Counted from the stretch's first letter, positions 53,108-61,928 are shown. The stretch: DNA of 64,000 nt from Chloroflexota bacterium (GCA_902810745.1 CADDYW010000009.1:1-64000); one strand, 5' to 3'. Numbers and translations are program-made. Notes: generated by a model not told the origin, from the letters alone.

Positions 53108-54078
53108 TGCGCCTCATCTTTTTCGGTACACCCGAGTTCGCCGTGCCTTCACTTCACGCTCTCATCGGGCGCGGGTTCGAGATCGTGGCAGTCGTGACGC
53201 AGCCAGATCGCCCGGTTGGTCGAGGGCGCGCCACGCGTCCACCGCCGGTCAAAGAAGCTGCGACGCGGGCCGGCATTCCCGTTTTGCAGCCTCCATCGCT
53301 TCGTACGCCGGACGCCGTGGCAACCCTGCGAGCGATCCGTCCCGACCTCATCGTCGTCGTCGCGTTCGGGCAGATTCTCCGGCGTGCCATCCTCGACCTT
53401 CCACCTCTTGGCTGCCTGAACGTGCACCCATCGCTTCTGCCGAAGCTCCGCGGCGCTGCGCCGATCCAGGCGGCGATCCGCGAAGGATTCCGGGAGACCG
53501 GCGTCACGATCATGCTCATGAACGAGCAGATGGATGCTGGTCCCATTCTCGCCCAGGTCACGGCGCCGATCTTCGCCGACGATACCGCAGCGACGCTCGG
53601 CGACCGACTGGCACGCCTCGGAGCCGAGCTTCTGGTGGATACGATCCCGCGCTGGGCGGCGGGCGCGATCGTTCCGCGCGAACAGGACGAGCGAGAGGCG
53701 ACGTACTGCCGTCCATTGACCGCGGCCGATGCGATCGTCGATTGGACGCAGTCTGCGGATCTGATCGCGCGAATCTGCCGTGCTCAGACGCCCTGGCCCG
53801 GCTGTCGTTCCTACTGGGATGGCCGGTCCATACGACTCCTTGCCCTGGAACCCTATCCGTCGTGGGCCGGTCCCGAGCCACCGGGCACAGTCATCCGGCT
53901 TCCAGAATCGAGTCCGCGACAGCCGATCCTGGCCATCGCGACGGGGGCCGGTGCCGTGATCGTGCGCGAGCTACAGCTTGCCGGGAAGCGCCCGCTCTCG
54001 GCTGACGAGTTTCTGCGTGGTCAACCGACCTTTATCGGCGCGCGCCTCGGACCTGCGCCAGCGCCCACGGTGCCCTGA
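53104..54078 (+). CDS. fmt: Methionyl-tRNA formyltransferase
   Basis: A 324-residue enzyme that formylates initiator Met-tRNA with 10-formyl-THF. MRLIFFGTPEFAVPSLHAL opens the hydrolase fold. The catalytic block NVHPSLLPKLRGAAPIQAAIREGFRETGVTIMLMNEQMDAGPIL contains the SLLPxxRGxxP loop with the Asn/His/Asp triad. A C-terminal tRNA-binding domain (WTQSADLIARICRAQTPWPGCRSYW, then LSADEFLRGQPTFIGARLG) follows. It overlaps the upstream transporter stop by four bases (GTGATG), with an ATG at 53107 as the alternative start. Confidence 0.96.
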   Translation: MMRLIFFGTPEFAVPSLHALIGRGFEIVAVVTQPDRPVGRGRATRPPPVKEAATRAGIPVLQPPSLRTPDAVATLRAIRPDLIVVVAFGQILRRAILDLPPLGCLNVHPSLLPKLRGAAPIQAAIREGFRETGVTIMLMNEQMDAGPILAQVTAPIFADDTAATLGDRLARLGAELLVDTIPRWAAGAIVPREQDEREATYCRPLTAADAIVDWTQSADLIARICRAQTPWPGCRSYWDGRSIRLLALEPYPSWAGPEPPGTVIRLPESSPRQPILAIATGAGAVIVRELQLAGKRPLSADEFLRGQPTFIGARLGPAPAPTVP

Positions 54079-54228
54079 TCCCGGCGGATCGAGCTCATGC
54101 GATCGAGCGGGGAGCCGATGATCCGCCAGATTCGCCGGTCGCCGAATCGCGCGTCGTCGAATGGTACCTGGCAATAATCTTGCGAGCCCAACCCCTCGAA
54201 CTATTTTCTGGCGAGGGCGTGGATCCCG

Positions 54229-54534
54229 ATGGCCGAGCGTGCACCCCGTAATCGCCCACGTGCGTCCCGGCGGGCTCCTCTGCCTCCGGCCCCGGAAGAA
54301 GTGCAGCCATTGCCCCGAGCAGTTGCACCATCGTCATTTCGGGAGCATCTCGAACGGGAGCACGGGGTCACGATCGTCGCCGAGCCCGGCTGGCCGACCG
54401 AGTACAAGCGCTATCGACTCGTCCGGGCTCAAAACGGGACGCAGCGCAGCCTCGCCGTCTTCCGCGGGACACTTGCCGAGGCGGTCGCTCACTTTTACTA
54501 CCTGCTCCATCCAGAGCAGCGACCAAGGCGTTGA
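54229..54534 (+). CDS. Small basic protein of unknown function
   Basis: A 101-residue frame. The first ~35 residues are Arg/Pro-rich and look disordered; the rest (SFREHLEREHGVTIVAEPGWPTEYKRYRLVRAQNGTQRSLAVFRGTLAEAVAHFYYLLH) could fold into a small alpha/beta domain. It overlaps the start region of the protease gene, suggesting one transcript. I do not recognise a family. ATG 54229 is preceded by a weak ribosome-binding site. Confidence 0.5.
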   Translation: MAERAPRNRPRASRRAPLPPAPEEVQPLPRAVAPSSFREHLEREHGVTIVAEPGWPTEYKRYRLVRAQNGTQRSLAVFRGTLAEAVAHFYYLLHPEQRPRR

Positions 54535-54536
54535 CC

Positions 54537-55676
54537 ATGCTCAATCACTCGCTTCGTCTCGGGCGAATTCACGGGATCGAGATCGCGGTTCACTGGAGCT
54601 GGCTGATCATCTTCGTCCTGTTTACCTGGTCGCTCGCGGTGTTCTTCTTTCCTCCCCTCTATCCCGGCTGGTCGGTGGCGACCTACTGGATCGTGGGGGC
54701 AATCAGCACGGTGCTTCTCTTCGCTTCGGTGCTTCTCCACGAGCTGAGTCACTCGCTGGTCGCCGAGGCCCAGGGGATTCCGGTGAGCAGCATCACGCTC
54801 TTCGTCTTCGGCGGCGTGTCCAGCATCCAGAGCGAGCCCAGGACCGCACGGGACGAGTTCCTGATGGCGATTGCCGGTCCCGCGTCCAGCATCGTGATCG
54901 GAGTAGCCTGCTACGGGCTGATGCTCATTCTCGCCCCGGTCGTTCCCGAGACGGTCGTCGCCGTGCTTCTTTCAATGGCGATCTACAATGTCATCCTCGG
55001 CCTCTTCAATCTCATTCCTGGCTTTCCCCTGGACGGTGGCCGTGTCTTTCGCTCGATCGTCTGGGCGATCACCGGCAGTCTCTGGCGAGCAACCGCGGTA
55101 GCGACAACAGTCGGTCAGGTGTTCGCCTATCTCTTCATCTTCGCGGGTCTCTTTCTCGCGATCGCCGGATCCTTCGTCAGCGGCATCTGGCTCGTGTTCA
55201 TCGGCTGGTTCCTGAACAACGCGGCGGTGACCAGCCGGCAGCAAGCCGAGCTAGAGCTTCTCCTCCGGGGTGTACGTGTCGGCTCGGTGATGACCGCGAA
55301 CCCGCCCGCGGTCCTCGCTCACACGTCTCTCGCCGACTTCGTCGAGCATTACGTTCTCGCACAGAACGTCCGAGCGGTCCCGGTGGTCTCTGAAGCCGAT
55401 GGGCGCATCCTCGGCCTGGTGACGCTTCAGGAGGTTCGAGCGGTTCCACGCGCCGAGTGGTCTCGCACGACCGTCGACCAGGTGATGGTGCCGGCGAACC
55501 GGCTGAAGGTGGCGACGCGAGACGAGCCGCTGGTCGAGGCGCTGCGAGACCTCTCGGCGGAGGATCTCAATCAGCTCCCGGTCGTCGATCGTGGCCGGCT
55601 GGTCGGCTTGCTCACGCGCAGCGATGTGATCCGCTATCTGCGCGTGCGCGAGGAGCTGGGGCAGCGTGCAGCGTGA
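54537..55676 (+). CDS. Site-2 protease family metalloprotease with CBS domains
   Basis: A 379-residue membrane zinc protease of the M50B (SpoIVFB-like) family. HELSHSLVAEAQG (zinc-binding HExxH) in helix 2 and FNLIPGFPLDGGRVFRSI (N-P-x-x-P-x-DGG, third ligand Asp) are present among about six membrane segments. The C-terminus carries a CBS pair (VGSVMTANPPAVLAHTSLADFVEH.., VDQVMVPANRLKVATRDEPLVEALRDL.. LVGLLTRSDVIRYL), which may bind adenine nucleotides to control activity. ATG 54537 fits an AAGG eight bases upstream; TTG 54531 is the longer alternative. Confidence 0.9.
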   Translation: MLNHSLRLGRIHGIEIAVHWSWLIIFVLFTWSLAVFFFPPLYPGWSVATYWIVGAISTVLLFASVLLHELSHSLVAEAQGIPVSSITLFVFGGVSSIQSEPRTARDEFLMAIAGPASSIVIGVACYGLMLILAPVVPETVVAVLLSMAIYNVILGLFNLIPGFPLDGGRVFRSIVWAITGSLWRATAVATTVGQVFAYLFIFAGLFLAIAGSFVSGIWLVFIGWFLNNAAVTSRQQAELELLLRGVRVGSVMTANPPAVLAHTSLADFVEHYVLAQNVRAVPVVSEADGRILGLVTLQEVRAVPRAEWSRTTVDQVMVPANRLKVATRDEPLVEALRDLSAEDLNQLPVVDRGRLVGLLTRSDVIRYLRVREELGQRAA

Positions 55677-55785
55677 CCCGCCGTGGTTACGCGACGAGGG
55701 CGAACCTGCACCTCCATCACCACCTCCGCGAAAGCTGTGCGCAAGGCCGGGGCGCGTGCGGGGCGATACGCCGGCCGTCCTGTGC

Positions 55786-55791
55786 TATACT
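55786..55791 (+). promoter_or_regulatory. Extended -10 promoter of the DJ-1 gene
   Basis: TGCTATACT is an extended -10 (TG-C-TATACT) about 70 bases before the ATG at 55863. No good -35. Confidence 0.45.
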
Positions 55792-55862
55792 GAGACGCGG
55801 CATCTGGTCGCCACCGCGCCTCGCCGGCGCGATGAAATGACTGACCACGTGGAGGGAGGACG

Positions 55863-56411
55863 ATGGAGCTCAGCAACCGTCGTGTTGCCGTTCTTGCCGA
55901 GAACGACTACGAAGATCTCGAGATCTGGTACCCATTGCTGCGGCTGAAGGAAGCAGGCGCTGAGATCACGGTGATCGGCACTGGCTCAGCGCCTTCCTAC
56001 AATAGCAAGCACGGCTATCCGATCAAGGTCGACGCCGCCGCAGACGACGTCGACGCGCGATCCTTCGACGGGATCGTGGTGCCCGGCGGCTGGGCGCCCG
56101 ATCGGCTCCGGCGGTATCCAGCCATCCTGAAGCTGGTGCGCGACGCCGATGCGCAGGGGAAGGTCATCGGCGCAATCTGTCACGCGGGCTGGGTGCTCTG
56201 CTCGGCAGGCATCGTCAAAGGGCGAACGGTGACGTCGGTTCCCGCGATCAAGGACGATATGATCAACGCCGGTGCGAACTGGGTTGACCGTGAGGTCGTG
56301 CGCGATGGGCGGCTGGTGACCTCGCGCGTTCCATCTGATCTGCCCGCGTTCTGCCGTGAGCTCATCTCGGCCCTTGCGTCTGTCGAGGAGCCCGCGCTGG
56401 CGAAAGCCTGA
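55863..56411 (+). CDS. DJ-1/PfpI family protein
   Basis: A 182-residue glutamine-amidotransferase-like protein of the PfpI/YhbO branch. VAVLAENDYEDLEIWYPLLRLKEAGAEITVIG gives the conserved Glu, DGIVVPGGWAPDRLRRYPAIL precedes the nucleophile elbow VIGAICHAGWVLCSAG with the active Cys (in AICHAGW) and its neighbouring His. The end AGANWVDREVVRDGRLVTSRVPSDLPAFC is typical. Members are reported as chaperones or deglycases of glyoxal-modified proteins and DNA. ATG with GGAGGGAGGACG upstream, a strong ribosome-binding site. Confidence 0.92.
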   Translation: MELSNRRVAVLAENDYEDLEIWYPLLRLKEAGAEITVIGTGSAPSYNSKHGYPIKVDAAADDVDARSFDGIVVPGGWAPDRLRRYPAILKLVRDADAQGKVIGAICHAGWVLCSAGIVKGRTVTSVPAIKDDMINAGANWVDREVVRDGRLVTSRVPSDLPAFCRELISALASVEEPALAKA

Positions 56412-56442
56412 CGCCTTGGGGGCAGATCCCTCGCACACCAGC

Positions 56443-56985
56443 TCAGCCAGGAGTCTCTGGTAGACAGGAAGCAATCTGGGCGAGCGCGTGCTGTCGATTG
56501 ATCCTGGCAACCTGCAAGGAGACAACCGGGACGCTCAGGTTGAAGTCGTCGATCTTTCGGTTGACTTCGTCGATCATCGCACCGTAGCTGGCCACGAAGT
56601 CGCGATGCTCTGCCTCGGTACGCTGCCAGCGGGCTGCCCGCAGGTAGGGTGGCAGGCGGTGCAGGTTCTGCAGCGTTGAACGTATCATCTCCCGATGGGC
56701 CCGAGCGCGCCGGTCAAGCGCTGCGACGTCGGCTTCGATGTCCTTGCGTAGCTCGATCCACGGCAGCGAGTAGCCCGCGTTGCGCAGGATGCGGTAGGCA
56801 AGCCGCATATCCTCGGGAACGAACGGGTTGTCCTCATCCGACAGATCGAGAGGCTTGCCACTTCCTGGCAGATTCTGGAAGAAGCCCTGCTCGGCCAGTT
56901 CGTCGAGAAGACGTCGGGTCCGTTCGGCGACGGTCTCCAGATGCCGTGGAGGCTTGGGCGAGGGGATCTCGCGCGGCTCTTCCAT
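56443..56985 (-). CDS. DUF1992 (DnaJ-C28-like) domain protein
   Basis: A 180-residue protein of the DUF1992 family: LLDELAEQGFFQNLPGSGKPLDLSDEDNPFVPEDMRLAYRILRNAGYSLPWIELRKDIEADVAALDRR is the conserved core in residues 30-100. The C-terminal half is helical and Arg-rich. The function of the domain is unknown; the similar region of eukaryotic DNAJC28 has no known role either. ATG 56985 has AGGA about eleven bases upstream; the frame continues upstream to 57045. Confidence 0.8.
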   Translation of the reverse strand: MEEPREIPSPKPPRHLETVAERTRRLLDELAEQGFFQNLPGSGKPLDLSDEDNPFVPEDMRLAYRILRNAGYSLPWIELRKDIEADVAALDRRARAHREMIRSTLQNLHRLPPYLRAARWQRTEAEHRDFVASYGAMIDEVNRKIDDFNLSVPVVSLQVARINRQHALAQIASCLPETPG

Positions 56986-57121
56986 TGTAGAGACGATCCT
57001 TTGATCACATCTGCGCTTCAGGTAGATTGTACCGCAGCGCGTCATGCACGGGATGCATCGGACGCCGACCGGTCACCGCGCGTGCTGGCGCGAGATGGCA
57101 TCATTATGTCGATTTTCACTC

Positions 57122-57150
57122 TTGACAGGAGCCAGGCCCTCCGCTACACT
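57122..57150 (+). promoter_or_regulatory. Strong promoter of the ABC exporter leader
   Basis: TTGACA at 57122-57127 and TACACT at 57145-57150 with a 17-bp spacer, the best sigma-70 match in the window. Transcription would begin near 57157, some 270 bases before the ABC ATPase gene. Confidence 0.7.
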
Positions 57151-57210
57151 ATCTTCCGAACGTTAGCCTGCTAGGCGTTTGTTGTAGTCTGATCCCAAGG
57201 AGCGAATCTG

Positions 57211-57300
57211 GTGAGCACTGGGTACCCGAGCTTCCTGGTCAGCCGCGTCCGCGCTGCTGTTCCTGGGGGGCGTACTGTGCTCACCGCGCATCGTCGTTGA
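57211..57300 (+). CDS. 29-residue leader peptide before ABC exporter
   Basis: GTG 57211 has AAGGAG eight bases upstream and opens a 29-codon frame (MSTGYPSFLVSRVRAAVPGG, then RTVLTAHRR) ending with TGA at 57298. It lies between a strong promoter and a strong terminator. The start region GGTGAGCAC (57210-57218) is complementary to GTGCTCACC (57276-57284) near the end of the frame, so ribosome position on the peptide would change the RNA fold. It is basic and has no known family. Confidence 0.5.
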   Translation: MSTGYPSFLVSRVRAAVPGGRTVLTAHRR

Positions 57301-57320
57301 ACGATTAGCTCGAACGACTT

Positions 57321-57361
57321 ATCGCCGTGGGACGGTTCGCCGCCCACGGCGATTTTATTTT
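57321..57361 (+). terminator. UUCG-capped intrinsic terminator in the ABC leader
   Basis: ATCGCCGTGGG (57321-57331) pairs with CCCACGGCGAT (57343-57353); the loop region contains CGG-TTCG-CCG, giving a UUCG tetraloop. TTTTATTTT follows directly. It is the strongest intrinsic terminator seen in the window, located 63 bases before the ABC ATPase start, so downstream expression must depend on read-through or on disruption of this hairpin. Confidence 0.85.
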
Positions 57362-57423
57362 GCCCTGGTCGCGTTCTGCTATTGGCAGGTTCGGGAGATT
57401 TCCAGCCAGGAGGACTATCAGCT

Positions 57424-58266
57424 ATGTCCGACCACGATGCGCCCCTCGCGGTCCAGCTCGACACCGTGCGCAAGGTGTTCAGCAATGGGCGGGCCGTGCC
57501 ACTCGTCGGCCGATTACGACGGTCGCAGCCGGGTAAGACCGTGATTGCCGTGGACGATCTCAGCCTCAGCGTCGCGCGAGGACAAATCTATGGAGTCCTG
57601 GGTGCGAATGGTTCCGGTAAGTCGACGCTTATCCGTCTGATCTCCACCCTGCTGGTCCCCGACTCCGGACGGGTACTGGTTTTCGGTCACGACGTCGTCA
57701 AGGAGGAGATGGCGGTCAAACGATTGATCAACCGGGTGAGTGTCGAGGCCGCGTTCTTCCGCGTGCTCAGTCCGATGGAGAACCTCCTCTACGCTGCCCG
57801 ACTCTACGGGCTGGATGGGGGCGTCGCGCGTCGTCGCGTCCTCGAGATACTCGACAGCCTCGGCATCGACGCAAAGCGAGTTGGCGAGCCCCTCGAAAAA
57901 ATGTCACGCGGGATGCAGCAGAAAGTCGCGATTGCTCGCGCATTCCTCACGTCGCCGATTCTGCTCCTCCTCGACGAGCCGACGACTGGCTTGGATCCTC
58001 GCTCGAAGCGCGAAGTCCAGCAGCTGATTCTCGATCTTCGCGCTCGCCACGACGCAACGGTCGTTTTGACCACCCACGACATGGATGAAGCCGATCGCTT
58101 GTGTGATCGGATCGCGATTCTGCACCAGGGACGTATCGTCGCCGACGATACGCCGAGTGCTCTCAAGTGTCGGTACGGCGCTTCGCCGACCTCGACGCTC
58201 GAAGACATCTTCATGGCATTGACCGGTCATCAGATCGAAGAAGAGGAAGCCGAACGAGTCGGCTGA
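57424..58266 (+). CDS. ABC-2 type exporter ATP-binding protein
   Basis: A 280-residue ATPase. VLGANGSGKSTLIRLI is Walker A, the signature KMSRGMQQKVAIARA has a serine-arginine variant (MSRGM for LSGGQ), the Walker B is ILLLLDEPTTGLD, and the H-loop is LTTHDMDEADRLC. A ~30-residue insert (NGRAVPLVGRLRRSQPGKTV) sits before the first beta-strand. It pairs with the permease 10 bp downstream. GGAGG lies nine bases before ATG 57424. Drug or lipid export is typical; the substrate is unknown. Confidence 0.92.
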   Translation: MSDHDAPLAVQLDTVRKVFSNGRAVPLVGRLRRSQPGKTVIAVDDLSLSVARGQIYGVLGANGSGKSTLIRLISTLLVPDSGRVLVFGHDVVKEEMAVKRLINRVSVEAAFFRVLSPMENLLYAARLYGLDGGVARRRVLEILDSLGIDAKRVGEPLEKMSRGMQQKVAIARAFLTSPILLLLDEPTTGLDPRSKREVQQLILDLRARHDATVVLTTHDMDEADRLCDRIAILHQGRIVADDTPSALKCRYGASPTSTLEDIFMALTGHQIEEEEAERVG

Positions 58267-58276
58267 CGGAGGGCAC

Positions 58277-59101
58277 GTGGCGACCGTGGTACGTGAGATC
58301 CGCGCCTCGTACGCGTTTGTGGAGCGAAATGTCAACCTGACCAAGCGGTACTGGGGATGGGAGGTCGTCTTTCTCGTCTACAGCATCGTCAATAGCCTCG
58401 CGGTAACCTTTATCGGCGCCGCGATGCAGCAGATTAGCGGCCAGAAGGTCGATACGTCCTTTCTCGTGCTCTATCTACTGATCGGCACGCTGGTCTGGAG
58501 CTACCTGTCAGTGGTGTTCGACGCGATCAGCGAGATGATCACCTGGGAGCGCTGGGAGGGGACGATCGAGTACACGTTCATGGCTCCGGTCCGCCGCGGG
58601 ACCCATATGATTGGGACCGTGCTCTTCGCGATCGTCTACGGCGTCCTGCGCACCGGAGTGATTCTGATCGTCGTTTCCGCCTTCTTTCACGTCGATCTGA
58701 GCAAGGCGAACTTCATCAGCGGGGCGATCGTCCTGCTGATCGGCAGCATCAGCTTCGTCGGGCTGGGAATCATCGCCGCGGTCCTTCCGCTCATGTTTAC
58801 TGAGCGAGGCTCTCAGATGACGCGAGTGGTCGAAGCGGTGCTGCTCCTCGTCTCCGGCGTCTATTATCCAGTTGACGTGCTGCCGGGCTGGCTTCAGGCG
58901 ATTGCCCGCGTCTCACCTGCAACCTACGTGCTCGAAGGAATGCGACGGAGCCTGATGGATGGCGCGGGCGTCCTTGCTCTGACCCGGTACCTGGTCCCGT
59001 TACTGTTAATCGGCCTGGCGAGTATCCCCGTTGGGGTCACGGTCTTCGGGTGGGCCGAGCGAGCCGCCAAACGGAACGGAACGCTCAAGCGGAATGGGTA
59101 G
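58277..59101 (+). CDS. ABC-2 type permease
   Basis: A 274-residue permease with six membrane helices and the ABC-2 pattern (FLVYSIVNSLAVTFIGAAM; WERWEGTIEYTFMAPVRRGTHMIG; EAVLLLVSGVYYPVDVLPGWLQAIARVSPATYVLEGMR). Pairs with the ATPase upstream. GTG start with GGAGG. The stop codon lies only four bases from the end of the convergent fabF gene. Confidence 0.88.
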   Translation: MATVVREIRASYAFVERNVNLTKRYWGWEVVFLVYSIVNSLAVTFIGAAMQQISGQKVDTSFLVLYLLIGTLVWSYLSVVFDAISEMITWERWEGTIEYTFMAPVRRGTHMIGTVLFAIVYGVLRTGVILIVVSAFFHVDLSKANFISGAIVLLIGSISFVGLGIIAAVLPLMFTERGSQMTRVVEAVLLLVSGVYYPVDVLPGWLQAIARVSPATYVLEGMRRSLMDGAGVLALTRYLVPLLLIGLASIPVGVTVFGWAERAAKRNGTLKRNG

Positions 59102-59105
59102 GCGT

Positions 59106-60356
59106 CTACACCGCATCGGGGTGGGCGAGGACCAGACTCGCGTTGTGACCGCCGAACGCCAGCGAGTTCGTCATGGCGACGCCAATCTTCTGGTGTCTAC
59201 CGACGAGGGGGACGTAGTCCAGATCGCACTCCGGATCCGGATTCTCCAGATTCAGCGTCGGGTGAACGTAGCCGTCGCGGATCGAAAGTACCGTGGTGAT
59301 GAACTCGACCGAGCCCGCGGCACCGATGAGGTGGCCAACCAGCGACTTGGTCGAGTTGATCGGCAGGTGCCAGGCGTGGCTTCCGAGCGCAAGCTTGATT
59401 GCTCGTGTCTCGTACTTGTCGTTCAATGGGGTCGACGTCCCGTGGGCATTGAGATAGTCGAGCGCACTCGGCGGAAGACCGGCCTGCCGCAATGCCAGGA
59501 GCATCGCCCGCGCCATGGGCTCGCCCGTGGTATCCGGTGACGTGACGTGGAAGGCGTCGGCGGTGGCACCGTACCCGAGTACCTCCGCGTAGATCTGCGC
59601 TCCGCGGGCAAGTGCCCGATCGCGATCCTCGAGCACGACAATCCCGGCACCCTCGCCGATCACGAAACCATCTCGATCCCGATCGAAGGGTCGGCTGGCA
59701 CGGGTGGGCTCGTCGTTTCGACGGGACAGCACCTTGCAGCTCGAGAACGCTGCCATGACGAACTTCGTGATCGCCGCATCGACACCGCCCGCCACCACCA
59801 CCGGCGTCACTCCCGATCGAATGCTCAACGCGGCCTCGCCGATGCAGTCGGCACCCGTGGCGCAGGCTGTCGCGATGCAGCGACTGGGACCACGGAGGCC
59901 GAGCTGGATCGCCACCTGACCCGCGGGCATGTTCGGAATGATCATCGGCACGGCAAATGGGCTGACGCGGCGTGGGCCCGACTCGAGGAACGAGCCGAGC
60001 TCTTCCTCCATCGTGTGTATTGCTCCGAGTCCCGTGCCGATAGTCACGCCGATTTCGAAGGGATCGAAGCGGCCCGCGTCCAGTCCCGCGTCGGCCAGCG
60101 CCATTCGTGACGCGCAGACGGCCATCTGCGTGGCGCGATCCATTCGGCGGGCCTCTTTGCGGCTGATCCAGGGATCTGGATCGAAATCGTCGACGGTCGC
60201 GGCAATACGACTCGGCAGCTCGGTTGCGTCGAAGGCGGTGACTGGCTTGACTCCGCTTCGGCCGGCTCGGATGCCTTCCCAGAACGGCTCGACTCCTATT
60301 CCAAGCGGAGTAATGAGCCCCAGGCCTGTCACGACAACCCGCCGACCGTCGGCCAT
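59106..60356 (-). CDS. fabF: Beta-ketoacyl-ACP synthase II (FabF-type)
   Basis: A 416-residue condensing enzyme elongating acyl-ACP with malonyl-ACP. The catalytic Cys is in ATACATGADCIGEAAL, the two His are in LNAHGTSTPLND and TKSLVGHLIGAAG, and the Lys precedes the latter. The start is VVVTGLGLITPLGIG. It is missing its usual fab neighbours, which is common for extra copies. ATG 60356 is taken because GAGGA lies upstream and the domain starts there; longer frames reach 60512. Confidence 0.93.
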   Translation of the reverse strand: MADGRRVVVTGLGLITPLGIGVEPFWEGIRAGRSGVKPVTAFDATELPSRIAATVDDFDPDPWISRKEARRMDRATQMAVCASRMALADAGLDAGRFDPFEIGVTIGTGLGAIHTMEEELGSFLESGPRRVSPFAVPMIIPNMPAGQVAIQLGLRGPSRCIATACATGADCIGEAALSIRSGVTPVVVAGGVDAAITKFVMAAFSSCKVLSRRNDEPTRASRPFDRDRDGFVIGEGAGIVVLEDRDRALARGAQIYAEVLGYGATADAFHVTSPDTTGEPMARAMLLALRQAGLPPSALDYLNAHGTSTPLNDKYETRAIKLALGSHAWHLPINSTKSLVGHLIGAAGSVEFITTVLSIRDGYVHPTLNLENPDPECDLDYVPLVGRHQKIGVAMTNSLAFGGHNASLVLAHPDAV

Positions 60357-60583
60357 ACAGCATTCCTCTTGCGGTTCTTTCATACTATACAACACTTGGA
60401 ACGACCCTCGGATACCAGAGGTCTTGATTTTGCTCCTTATCAGGAGACGCAGAGTGGTAGAAAATGCACGTGCCGCTGCACGAGGATGGATGGAGCAGCC
60501 TTCGGCCTGCAAAGTCGGTAGCTCCGACCAGGACCACGTGCTCCAGGTGCAATGATCAGTCGTCGGTGGTCGCGGGAGGACCG

Positions 60584-61795
60584 ATGGTGGACGTGAAGGT
60601 CGAACGGCTGGACTGCCCGCCTGTAGACGAACAACCGATCGAGATTGTCGAACGCAAGGGCTGCGGTCACCCCGACAGCATCTGTGATGGGGTCGTCGAA
60701 GCCGCGGCTGTGCGCCTGGCGCAGGAGTACCGGCGGCGGGTCGGGCACGTCGCGCACTTCAATCTGGACAAGGGCATGCTCGCAGCCGGGTCGGCCGAGC
60801 GGTGGTTCGGTGGCGGTCACCTGCTTGCGCCAATGCGGTTCATCTTTGGCGATCGTGCGACGTTTTCCTGCGACGGAGCGGAGATTCCGGTGAACGACAT
60901 CATCCGCGAGGCCGCAGACGCGTGGTTCCGCGCGAATCTCCCACGGGTCCAGCCAGGGCGGGACATTATCTACCAGTTCGAGCTGCGCCCAGGCTCGCCC
61001 GAGCTACAGCGCACGGTACCAGCCGGGATCGAACCGCCCCCGGCCAACGATACCTCATCCGCCGTGGGCTACGCACCGCTCTCCCGGTCGGAGCGTCTGG
61101 TTCTGGCCGCCGAGCGCTTCCTGAATGGCACGGAGTTCAAGTCGCAGTTTCCCGACACCGGCGAGGACATCAAGGTCATGGCCTTCCGCGTGGAATCATC
61201 TTATCGCCTGACGGTGGCCATGCCGTTCCTCGCCAGTCATACCACCAGCGAGAGCCAGTACTTCCGACGAAAGGACGAGGCGGCACGAGCGCTGATGGCG
61301 TACCTGGATCAGCTTCCCGAGCGACCGCCTTTCCTCGATCTAAACCTGAATAGCCTGGATGCGCCAGGTGCGCAGGCGGCGGGTGTCTATCTCACCCTCC
61401 TCGGCACGTCGGCCGAAGACGGTGATTCCGGTGAGGTTGGCCGGGGAAACCGGGTGAACGGCGTGATCTCCCTGAATCGGCCATCGTCGGCGGAGGCGGC
61501 GGCCGGGAAGAACCCGGTCAGCCACGTCGGTAAGCTGTATAACGTCCTCTGCTTTCAGCTTGCCCAGCAGATCTACGAGCGTGTCAGCGGTGTTCGCGAG
61601 GTCTACGTCTGGCTCGGGAGCCAGATCGGACAGCCAGTCAACGAGCCGGCCATGGCGGCGGTCCAGGCAGTCGTGGCGCCCGGGCGCCGTATGTCGGGGA
61701 TTCGGCGCGAGGCGTCGGCGATCGTCGCCGACGGATTGGCACGTATCGATGAGCTCAGTCGCGCCCTGATCGAGGGTAGCGTAAAGATCTACTGA
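60584..61795 (+). CDS. mat: Archaeal-type methionine adenosyltransferase
   Basis: A 403-residue enzyme making S-adenosylmethionine from ATP and methionine. It is of the archaeal MAT family rather than bacterial MetK: EIVERKGCGHPDSICDGVVEAAAVRL, HFNLDKGMLAAGSAERWFGGG, RGNRVNGVISLNRPSSAEAAAGKNPVSHVGKLYN and WLGSQIGQPVNEP are all its signatures. ATG 60584 has GGGAGGA upstream. The ~220-bp leader holds a small UUCG hairpin (near 60497) but no SAM riboswitch that I can identify. Confidence 0.9.
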   Translation: MVDVKVERLDCPPVDEQPIEIVERKGCGHPDSICDGVVEAAAVRLAQEYRRRVGHVAHFNLDKGMLAAGSAERWFGGGHLLAPMRFIFGDRATFSCDGAEIPVNDIIREAADAWFRANLPRVQPGRDIIYQFELRPGSPELQRTVPAGIEPPPANDTSSAVGYAPLSRSERLVLAAERFLNGTEFKSQFPDTGEDIKVMAFRVESSYRLTVAMPFLASHTTSESQYFRRKDEAARALMAYLDQLPERPPFLDLNLNSLDAPGAQAAGVYLTLLGTSAEDGDSGEVGRGNRVNGVISLNRPSSAEAAAGKNPVSHVGKLYNVLCFQLAQQIYERVSGVREVYVWLGSQIGQPVNEPAMAAVQAVVAPGRRMSGIRREASAIVADGLARIDELSRALIEGSVKIY

Positions 61796-61928
61796 CCCGC
61801 GGCACGGATCCTGCCCGAACTCCGGCCCGCTCCAACGTGTCGGGGTAGGGGCGAGCGACGAGCGGTCGCCTCGACTCGCGCACGCCCGAGGATCGGTCAG
61901 TATCAAGGCTGGACAAAGGAGTGTGATC

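Noticed and set aside
57157-57361. 6S or other structural RNA in the ABC leader
   Set aside because: Length fits, but the strong terminator at the end, the Shine-Dalgarno and open frame inside, and lack of a closed 5'-3' stem argue against 6S RNA. The leader-peptide reading explains more.
60400-60583. SAM riboswitch in front of the archaeal-type MAT
   Set aside because: The leader has a TTATC-like start, a UUCG hairpin and a GGTGCAATG resembling the P4 region, but the GAGGGA and GCAACC core of SAM-I/IV is not present in the right order, so I do not call it.
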